64,000 nucleotides of DNA from Diphasiastrum complanatum (taxonomy: Eukaryota; Streptophyta; Lycopodiopsida; Lycopodiales; Lycopodiaceae): the NCBI GenBank assembly GCA_029204225.1, contig CM055092.1, forward strand, positions 10,629,806-10,693,805, written 5' to 3'. Both the position numbers and the translations under genes were made by a program. The notes under the pieces were generated by a model that was given only the letters and a program-made list of their open reading frames with translations, made no database searches and was not told the origin of the DNA. Each line of letters opens with the position of its first letter. The stretch's first letter is position 1. Shown here piece by piece: positions 55,074-64,000 of the stretch.

Positions 55074-56826
55074 GTGCAACAAAATAACTTATCTTCCTCT
55101 TTCTTCGAATTGACATTATTGAAGGGAAACTGGCAAAGACATTGGCCAAGTGACGTGGAGAAATTATTCAAAGTCACAACGAGAAGCAAAAGCTCCTCGA
55201 AACTTGATCAAAAATTTTCGACAAAGCGCAAAAAATCCTCGAAGAAGAAATCCTCTAGCCAAACAACGAACAAATCTACGACTAAAGAAGATCTCAAAGA
55301 TGACCCTGACTATGACCGCGATGCTGCGAAGTTATTTGCAAAAGATATCTCGGCAGAAGCAAAGGAAATCATCAACGCTGAACTTCAGACAGCTGCTACA
55401 GAGAAGGTGGTCACTTTCGAGGAAGAGGACGAAGAAATCGCGAAGATGAAATTGTCTAGTGTTGATATTGATAAACCAACCTCGAAATCAAAGACGAAAG
55501 AATATGACATCGTGACTGATATTGGATCCCTTCATCCAAACATTAATTTTGAACAGCTGTTGGCTGATAACACTTATTACAGAAAGCAACTGAAAGGTCT
55601 TTTTATGCCCAAAAAGGAGAAAACAACTGAAAGGCCTTTTTATGCCTTTTCTTTGCCAGATGCTGGTGTTTTGTCTATCGATTTAGGTGATTTTGGTGCA
55701 CCTGAGATTGATATTACCATTGCGGGATGCGTGATCGAAAAAGTGCCAATTGACTCTAGTTCTAGTGTAAATATAATAACAGAAGACACAGCTCATGCTC
55801 TGGGACTGACTGACATTCAACCGACATAGCAAAACATCAAGTTAGCTGATTCGACATGACGAAAATCTGTTGGAGAATTGAAGAATGTCAATATCTACAT
55901 TCAAGCCAAGCCATTCACAATGAATTTCATTGTTATCAAACCACTCGGTTTATTCTGTGCTAATTGGACGACCTTGACTTTATCAATCAAACGCAAGTGT
56001 ACATTGGAAATCTAGAGAGCTGAGATTTCAGACTGGTGAGACCAATAACCGAGGTAAGCCAGCTAAACAAATCATAACCTGGAGTCGTGACAAATATGAA
56101 GGTGAAACTCCTTTGTTCAACACCAGCTTTACATCAGGAGAATCTTCGTATGCCTTGAATATTTTTTTCAATGAATATGATATTGGAGTGTAGTACTTTG
56201 AATGTTATGAGAATGTTGATGATGAAGAATTCTTCGATGCCTGCAACGCTGAAGCGGATGTTTCATATTAAGAAATTAATGTTGCAGACACGAACTCAAA
56301 AAAGTCTGACGTTTCGAGTGATGAATCTGAACACAAATTTGGTAACAAGAACCAGGTTGACAACAAGAAAACATCTATGGAATCAACCATGCACAAAATT
56401 CATGGCCATACCAAGGCCAGTATGACAGAAGGTATCATATTACCAGATTCTACTGAACTGATTGAACTTGCACTTGGTAGATTTGTGCATGTTTCAAAGT
56501 CACTTGGAGAATCGGAGTTAGGGGAATTCACTGAACTATTGAAGGAGTATCAAGACATTTTTGCCTGGTCGCTTGACGATTTGAAGGGTATACCTACAGA
56601 ATTTGGAGAGCACCAAATTGATCTTAAGGAAGATGCTGTACCTGTTCGACAGAGACAGTATCATCTCAATCTTAAGTACTCTCTCATGGTCAAGGACGAA
56701 CTTAACAAGCACCTTAAGGCAGGTATAATCAAAGATCAACTCAACACAACCTATTCAATTAAAGAAATAGCAAGACACATATTCTCTAAGACAAAGAAAT
56801 ATCTTTTCGCCTCAACAAAAATCTGA
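55074..56826 (+). pseudogene. Gypsy protease to reverse transcriptase segment (plus strand)
   Basis: A Lys/Ser-rich stretch leads to the protease at about 55680-55810 (APEIDITIAGCVIEKVPIDS, SSSVNIITEDTAHALGL; DSGAS is usual, here DSSSS), LKNVNIYIQAKPFTMNFIVI after a stop, and the reverse transcriptase start at 56480-56760 (LLKEYQDIFAWSLDDLKGIP, GEHQIDLKEDAVPVRQRQYH, LKAGIIK). Catalytic reverse transcriptase, RNase H and integrase are absent. The EYQDIFAWS-DLKGI wording is typical of Tat/Athila-like gypsy elements. Confidence 0.8.
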
Positions 56827-56907
56827 CGAATAAGAATGTTTCTCAAATAATCCTCAAAATAAAGATGATATGTTCACGAAGATGTTTCACATTTGAGAAA
56901 GGGGATA

Positions 56908-58190
56908 TGTGATGCCACGAAAATGTTAAATATTGAATATCAACATAAATATGGCATGATATACTCGAAAATGAAGATATGAGCTGGTTAAGTATAAATC
57001 ATGAAGAGGCCTAAGTCATTTTTCGGGAATATATCTCCTAAGTACTTACCTTATAATTAAGGGCAGGATCTTTAAACGGAAAAGACATTGCCTTAGATAA
57101 CCTTTACTAGGTCGTCCATACGAAACGACTAGATACGAAAAACATGTTAAACTAGAGTAACTTCAACTCATAGTCAAGTATACCTCCTATGGTATAGTTG
57201 AACGTATTTTCAGTCTAATTGTTAACTAGACCCTTTCGCGGGAGCGACGCACCTACTGTTTAAGAGGTGTGTTTGTTCGCCCCGTAGAACATATGTAGAT
57301 CTCACACTTCAGTCTTGATCATCAAGAGAGAAGAGTTTATGCATATGTAAGAGATTGAAGAAGTGAATAGAGTTCTGTGAGTTATTCTCTCTTATCTCTA
57401 TTCTCCGCACTGTTGAGTGTGAGTGATCTTGAGTCTGCTAACAATCTCTAATGCATTTCATGAATTACTCTATGATCAAACAGATGCTCTAGTGCATTAC
57501 AATCGTTTGCTATGTTTCCGTAAAGCATGCTCTAAAGAACTGTCTTAAAACCATCTTCTTCGTCTGTCGTGAACATTTTCTTTTCGGCACTCGAATAACG
57601 ACTATCTTTGGTACAGTCTAGCACGATCATTGGATTAAGCTGTATGTATACAAATGAGATGACAGTCCCTGTCTGAAAAATTGAGACTTTGATCTGTTTT
57701 CCTGATTGGCATTGACATAAGTTTCTAACGTGCTCTAAAACTCTTCGTGTTCTTTAACCATTAAGTTGGGCTTCAGTTGTTGAGGACTTCTGTTTAGAAA
57801 CGAATAGTTTGCGAACGCAATTAATTAATTGTCTGCACAGTCGTGAATACATCGAACAATTCTCGATTATCTATTGACACCTTAATAAGCTAGAGTATAG
57901 TACTGTTGTACTAATCTGATAACATCTCATCTGTAGAACACGCTTCCTTCAATTCGATAGAGGCCAGATTGTTGTTCTGAATTTATTAACATTACCCATC
58001 CCAAACATAAGTAATACTGGTTACTTTTTAATGTCTGTTGACAACCAGAATAAGACTCAAAACCACTTGCCATAATTGTACCAAATACATAACTTTCTAA
58101 CATTGTCCTCTGTGGGAACGACATTTTTTACTATAAAATCTATATTAACCCTGTTGGTATAGTACGACAATACTTATCTGCGACCAGTAT
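56908..58190 (+). mobile_element. 3' LTR of the plus-strand gypsy element (end uncertain)
   Basis: A purine tract TTTGAGAAAGGGGATA is followed by TGTGATGCCACG, an LTR opening. The CTCTGTGGGAACGACA word near 58108 and GCGACCAGTATCACC near 58180 resemble the 3' part of long Tat/Athila LTRs. The end is put at about 58190 only on that basis. Confidence 0.5.
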
Positions 58191-58532
58191 CACCGATTAG
58201 GATGTGGTTTCAAACATACAAAAGTGAAAGGTATTGATACTGACTAATCTCATATCATACGTGTTATATTATTGATTAGTCAGATAAACCAAGGTAGAGT
58301 AACATGCAAATGTCTCAGTACAATTCAAATGTAGTCTGACAATCTGTCCTCAACAATAAAAAGCGCTCATTCATAAGAACGACTGACTACTGAATTAAAT
58401 TGCAAATTTCAGAGCATTGATTTACAACAACACAGAGCAAGCTTTAGGATGTGCAAGTCTGGATATACGGTATTGTAATGTAACAGTGATTTCGAATGTT
58501 AACATCACAATTAAGTTCCGAGCAATCGATTA
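58191..58532. other. Sequence between two gypsy LTRs
   Basis: There is no reading frame or element that I recognise. The five bases next to the following LTR are GATTA (58528-58532), the expected target-duplication half. Confidence 0.5.
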
Positions 58533-59065
58533 TGTCATGTGCCAACTCCCAAACTAATAGCAATAACAATGAAGTAAAGCTAGAAGCAAGAAGATAACAA
58601 AACAATCATGATAGCATATCAATAGAGAGCTAGAAACATGGAGATCACCATAGAATCACATTAGTAATGAAAGAAAGAGTACAAGATATAAACATGAGCA
58701 TTGATTCATGTGGATAGGGCACATGAGACATGGCAATGGAGATCCCTATGGCTCACATTCACAAGGAAGCTAGAAGCTCTCACTTGCAAATGAGCCAAAA
58801 GATTCAAAAGTTCATGTCTCTTGCCTAGTTATAGACAATGCTCTTACTACTAAAAATAACTATCTTGAAGGATAGTTAACCCTTGTTAAGCATTATTTAG
58901 CCTACATTGGGCCCTTAGTGGCCTATTATCCTTATTAATTACTTTGAAGAGCCTAAAGAGGGAACCACCTTGTTCTTAAGGCTAATAGCTCCTTTTGTGC
59001 CTACAAAGCTTACAATGGATATTTTGATGCATTGATAAGCATGGATGTACTAAAAGTACATGACA
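58533..59065 (-). repeat. 3' LTR of the chromovirus (533 bp)
   Basis: Bounded by TGTCATGT and ACATGACA, an 8-bp perfect inverted LTR end pair, next to a polypurine tract (AAGTAAGGGGAG, 59066-59077 on the minus strand). A 534-bp relative is the solo LTR at 42019-42552. Confidence 0.88.
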
Positions 59066-59633
59066 CTCCCCTTACTTAAAGATTTTTGTCCTAAAAAATG
59101 AAGGCATCTGCCTAGTAGCTCTAGGAATACATTTCAAATTGTATCGATGGAGAATGTTGTTTCCAACAGCTTCATGGTAATAGTCGTGGCCACTTTCGAA
59201 TAAAGGAGCTGTTGACCCAAGAATTGTGTTCATCAGGAAGATTCTTCCAGTGAATTAGATATTCCTTGATTAACTTCCCATTTCACAATACCTTGTCCCA
59301 ATATCCAACAATTTTGGCTGGTTCCAGAACCATATGATCCTCATGATCGAACGGTGGTAGAGTAGCAGTTGCAGATAAGTGTTCTCCCAAACTCCTCTTT
59401 AAAAGAGATACATGGAACACACGATGCATACGGGTTGTTGATGGTAGATCCAGTTCATAATTCAACTCCCCAAGCTTCTTCACAATTTTGAAGGGTCCAT
59501 AAAATCTGGGAGCCAACTTTTCGCTTTGAGTTTTCTTCAGCTTAGTGTATCTATAAGGTTGTAACCTTCAATATACATAATCCCCTTTAGTAAAATCACA
59601 AAAAATCCATTTTTGGTCAGCATATTGCTTCAT

Positions 59634-60799
59634 TTATATTTGAACTGCTTTAATGTGCTCTCGATTGGCCCTCAAAATATCATTCATGTGCTGAACCTGG
59701 TCCACAACTGTCAGAACTATAACCTCTGACAAATCTGCACTAATGGGTTGTAAAGGTTCATGGCCATATAATGCAAGGAAAGGTGTCATACCGATTGACA
59801 CATGTGGAGTGCTATTATAACAAAATTCGGCGAGATACAACCAATCGACCCACTTTGTCTGATGATTCGAAACAAAATGTTGCAAATAACACTCCAACCG
59901 TTGGTTAATCCTTTCTGTTTGCCCATCAGTTTTTGGATGAAATGATGTACTTAAGCACAATTTAGTGCCCAACTTGTCTATTAAGATCTTCCAGAAAGTG
60001 GAAATAAATCTACTATTTATGTCACTCACTATCTCCTTTGGTATTCTTTGTAACTTGAAGACATTCTTCAAGAATATTTGTGCTACTTGGGCTGCACTAT
60101 CAGTAGTTTTATAAGGTAAAAAATGTGCATATTTTGTAAGCCGATCCACCACCACATAGATACCATCATATCCCCCAGTTGTTGTTGGCAAGGAAGGTAT
60201 AAAATCCATGCTAATACTTGTCTAACGCTGTGTGGGAATGGATAGCGGATGCAGTAAGCCTGGTTGCTTAACATGTTCCACCTTATTCACTTGACAAGAA
60301 ATACATTCTTGCATGTACGTGTATATAGCTTTCTTCATACCAACCCATTTGAATAGTTTGCGGATGGTTTGATATGTCTTCAAAATTCCACTATACCCAG
60401 CACTTGGAGATGAGTGTAGCTCATATAACACTTGTAGAATGAACTTAGATTTAGGAGCAAGCACAAGTCTAGAATTGTCGTACAACAATATTTGTCCTTG
60501 TTTCTTATAACGAGGATGAACAACTGAGTTGGAACTTGAGTTTCCTCCCAAATCTCTTTCAAGTCTGGATCCTCCATATATTCCGCTTGAATGTCTTTTA
60601 TCCAATCTGCACTCAATGCAGTTATTGCGGAGATTGTGCCAAATCTCAAATATGACCACAACATTCTGTGCTCTTCCGTTAGAGGATGATCCAAAATTTC
60701 ATTTTGATGTTCCGCCAAGTATGCCACATATTCCTCTATAGATTCCGAAGATGCATTCATCTGCAAAGACCATGTTCTCGATAATGCATCTGCAAGCAC
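59634..60799 (-). pseudogene. Chromovirus integrase portion
   Basis: It runs from LADALSRTWSLQMN (RNase H-integrase linker) through the H2C2 finger (SSPSAGYSGILKT ... CISCQVNK) to the catalytic core ending EPLQPISADLSE. The second zinc His is Tyr. The catalytic D, D and E are present at VVVDRL, IVSDIN and INQRLE. Frames change near 60640 and 60210. Confidence 0.85.
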
Positions 60800-62205
60800 A
60801 TTGTCCTTTCCTTTTAGATATTCAATGTTAAAATCATAAGGCTCAAGAAATAGTTCAGACTATGATGGTCACTTTTAAATAAGAATTTAGAACCATATAA
60901 ATAGTGTCGCCATTTCTTAAGAGCATGCACAATTGCCAGCATCTCCTTATCATGAGTAGGATATGACACTTCCTTATCAGTGAGTTTCCTACTTTCATAA
61001 GCAATGACTCCATCTGATTGGCTCAAAATAGCTCCCAATCTTGTGCCACTAGCATCCACTGTAACCATGAAAGGTAAGTTGAAATTGGGTTGCACTAGTA
61101 ACGGAACTGTTACCAACGATTCCTTAAGAGCTTCGAAAGCCATCTGAGTTTTCTCATTCCATTCAAACTTGTCCTTTCTCAGAAGATGGGTAAGCGGTGC
61201 TGCCACTTTTGAGAAGTCCTGAATGAATCTTCGATAATAAGATGCTAAACCCAGGAATCCTCTCAAATCTTTGATGTTCTTAGGTGAATTCCAATTCTTG
61301 ATTGCCTCAATCTTCTTTTGGTCCACCTTGATTCCCTCCTTGGACACAATATGTCCCAAGTATTCCACCTCATCTCGAACGAATTCACATTTGGTTATCT
61401 TTGCAAACAACTTGTATTCTCGAAGAATACTTAAAACTGTATCCAAATGTTTCACATGCTCTTCCATGTTCTTGCTATATATCAAGATGTCATCAAAGAA
61501 TACCAACACAAACAAATAAAGGTAAGGTTCAAAAATTCGATTCATAAGAGCTTGAAAAGTGGTAGGAGCATTAGTTAATCCGAATGACATAACTTTGATA
61601 TCATAATGTCTCCTGTCAGTTCGAAAAGCTGTGTGCTGATCCTCTTCTTTGACCTTAATTTGATGGTATCCTGAACATAAATCTATCTTTGAAAAAATGC
61701 TAGCTCCCTTTAATGCATCCAACAAATCATCCACTCTAGGGATTGGATATCTGTTTTTTATGGTCACTTTGTTAAGAGCTCGATAATCAATACACATCCT
61801 AAATGTTCCATCCTTCTTCTTAACCAGCAACATGGGAGAGGCAAAAGGTGATTTACTTCAAACAATAAATTCTTGTGAAAGTAACTCCTGAACCTGTTTA
61901 TGGACTTCTTTTTCGGCCTTTGATAGTTTGTAAGGTGGTAAGTTGACCGGTTTAGTCCCTGATTCCAATTCAATAGGATGGTCCACAAATCTGGTAGGAG
62001 GTTCCCCTCTGGGTAACTGATCAGCAAACACATCAGAAAATTTACCCAAGATCTTCCAAATTTTTGGATCTTTCACACTTTGTTTTACCTTGGCCAATGG
62101 TTTTTCTTTTACTTCCTTGACTTGTCCTTCAACTTCTTCAATCCTGAGCACAAACATTTCCACATTTGATCTAGACAACCTTTGAGCCTTTTCCATAGAA
62201 ATCTG

Positions 62206-62620
62206 CTACAAAGTTGAACGTGGTTGAGTAGATTGAATGTTGTGTAGCTCAAATTGGCGTTCTCCTTGTCTGAAGCTCATCAGTCCTTGATCGAAGTTGA
62301 TTGTTACATTTCCCAAGGTCTTAAGCCATTCCACCCCTAGTATAACATCAATTGGGCCTAGCTCCACAATATGGAAATTCGTTTTAAGAGTATTATACTC
62401 CATTTGTAATTTCGCCACTAGGGTAACATTATTACAAGGAATGGTTACTCCATTGGCAATCTGACTCTCATCTTATCACAACGATCCAAAGATGCTAATC
62501 CACAGCTTTGTAATGACCTACTATTATAGAAGTTATGCGTACTACCATTATCTATTAAGCAAAATACTTTCCTCCCATTAATTTATGCCTGCACACGAAA
62601 GGTTTTGTTAGAATGGGATC
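62206..62620 (-). pseudogene. Chromovirus protease portion
   Basis: It contains the active-site motif LIDNGSTHNF, the flap region, and ELGPIDVILGVEWLKTLG in two frames separated by a one-base-type shift near 62450. The Asp of the catalytic motif is kept. A frame repair would be needed for translation, so the copy is dead. Confidence 0.75.
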
Positions 62621-64000
62621 CATTGAAAGCATTTAAAGATATGTTCAATAGTTCAACTTTCTGATCCCCCCTAATGGATCTTTTCAGCTATCCGTGGTCT
62701 GATTGATGGTTTGGTGATTCCTCATCGGATGAGGTGTCTTCCTTTCCTTCATCACTTTGCGGCGGCTGAGTGTCAATGACATTCTTTGAAAAGTGCTAAT
62801 ATCATCTTTGTCATCTTCAACAATCAAGGAAATCCCTGCAAACTTAGCTTTGTCACACTTATGCCCTGGTTTCCATTTTTGCTTACAAGTGAAACATAAG
62901 CCTTGCTGCCGCAATCGATCTATCTTTGCCTTTGATCTGACAATTTTCACCTCCGACTTGGCCTCCATGTTGCTCACTTGTTTCTTACCAATATTCCTCC
63001 TATAAGTTTCTTTAACTGTCTGGAGGATTGTGTTTCTTTCCTTATCATGTCCGCTCAGCTTCCCATCCATTAACTTCATATCTGGGTGCTCTTGATTTAG
63101 TCGACCACTTACCAGCATATTGAGGTTCAATTTTAAGAGCCACCCACATAGCTTGATCGAGATCATTACAAAAACGTGATGCTACATTGCCTTGAATATC
63201 CGGCTGCAGTCTTTGGATATACTTCCGTAAGTGATCTACATCAGACATTGTGGGTAGTCTAAGAGTTAGACTCCAAAAATCGAAGTTATACTCTTGTATC
63301 GAACTCTTCTTACGTATCCTTGTCCATCTTTTAAAGTTGTCATCATCTTGGAATGGTCTTCTGAAGGTCTCAATACAAGCATTCTTAAATAACGGCCAAT
63401 TAGTTTGTGCATTACATTCCTCTATTGATAACATATTCTCCCTCCGCTTCCACCACTCATAAGCTGCTTTTTCAAAGTGGATCGTAGCGAAAGTGATTTT
63501 ATCTCGATCATCTCTATTGAACAGAGTAAAGTAGCGATCTAATTTATCCAGCCACTCCTCAATGTCAAGGGTCTTAAAGTCACCATTGAATTTTGGAATG
63601 GCTATCTTATCCTTGTACTCCCGAGTATCAAAGAGGTTCCGTTGTTCATGAAGTCTTGTGGACTGTTGCACTCGTTGTTCGGACATTCTCCTATCATTAC
63701 CAAGTCTGACCGGATATTCCATATGAATCTGTAATACCTGCTTTCCCTTGTCCATGTCAATTCTCTGGACATCCTGAGAGGATGTTACATTTTGCGACGG
63801 AGATGATAGTCGGAACGATGTAGATGGCTCATTAGATCTCTGATCAGCTCCCGCTAGTTTGTCTTGCCTACCAGCTAGGCTATCAAACAATTTGTCCCAA
63901 TTCGCCTCATCAGCAAGTCGATTTCTTTCCATTGCTTGCAGCATTATAACTATCAGATCTTGTGTAACCTGCATTTTACTTAGTATGTTGTCTTGCTAGT

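Larger units (their letters stand above)
59066..63974 (-). pseudogene. Ty3/gypsy chromovirus, gag-pol-chromodomain, 5' LTR outside window
   Basis: In minus order: gag (63974-62690: MQVTQDLIVIMLQAMERNR, PKFNGDFKTLDIEEWLDKLD, AAYEWWKRRE, zinc knuckle CFTCKQKWKPGHKC, frame change near 63100); protease (about 62590: FCLIDNGSTHNF, then VILGVEWLKTLG after a frame break near 62450); reverse transcriptase (62196-61000: FVDHPIELESGTKPVN, a TGA after QEFIV near 61858, [35 protein letters not shown], and FFDDILIYS where YVDD is usual); RNase H ([18 protein letters not shown]); integrase (60659-59634: H2C2 with GH changed to GY, GIYVVVDRLTKYAH, IVSDINSRFISTFW, DGQTERINQRLECYLQ, so the D-D-E triad is kept); chromodomain (59516-59140: RFYGPFKIVKKLGELNYELD, EPAKIVGYW, a stop, KLIKEYLIHWKNLPDEHNSW). 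It is a near-complete but inactive copy. The gag start codon is 26 bases from the window edge. Confidence 0.92.

Overview
This is plant nuclear DNA, most likely from a seed plant with a repeat-rich genome; I cannot name the species. The evidence is spliced genes with GT-AG introns, one of them over 12 kb long, and many degraded Ty1/copia and Ty3/gypsy elements. Several of these use an initiator-Met-type primer-binding site (TGGTATCAGAGC). hAT, LINE and tRNA-SINE relics and long GA/CT microsatellites are also present. Host coding sequence is only about 1.3 kb of the 64 kb.

Positions 310-21932 (minus strand) hold the 5' two thirds of a eukaryotic release factor 3 gene (eRF3/SUP35 type). Six exons can be joined in frame (309 codons): a Pro/Ala-rich N-terminus with a PAM2-like poly(A)-binding-protein motif, then the GTPase core (GHVDAGKST, GITVEVG, DAPGHK). 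The gene continues beyond position 1. Its introns carry most of the local transposons. Intron 5 holds a complete 4.4-kb hAT element with 11-bp terminal inverted repeats and a perfect 8-bp target duplication, plus a 129-bp MITE with the same termini and its own perfect 8-bp duplication. Intron 1 holds a second hAT relic, a copia relic and an RTE-like LINE relic.

Positions about 22900-42550 are a retrotransposon graveyard. It includes copia-derived elements that carry an unrecognised coding segment where integrase and reverse transcriptase should be (three divergent copies), LTRs in both orientations, a gypsy element with unequal LTRs, and a solo LTR of the chromovirus found at the right edge.

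Positions 43451-46397 (plus strand) hold a complete four-exon host gene for a 130-residue protein. It has a plausible plastid transit peptide, one membrane segment and a paired CxxC zinc-finger motif ending in a conserved aromatic/basic tail. Its third intron contains an odd coding-like island between direct repeats.

Positions about 46600-64000 are again mobile DNA: a tRNA-derived SINE, several copia 3' ends, a gypsy gag and a separate gypsy pol segment that may be one element split by copia insertion, and a nearly full-length but stop-containing chromovirus (gag to chromodomain plus 3' LTR) whose 5' LTR lies outside the window.
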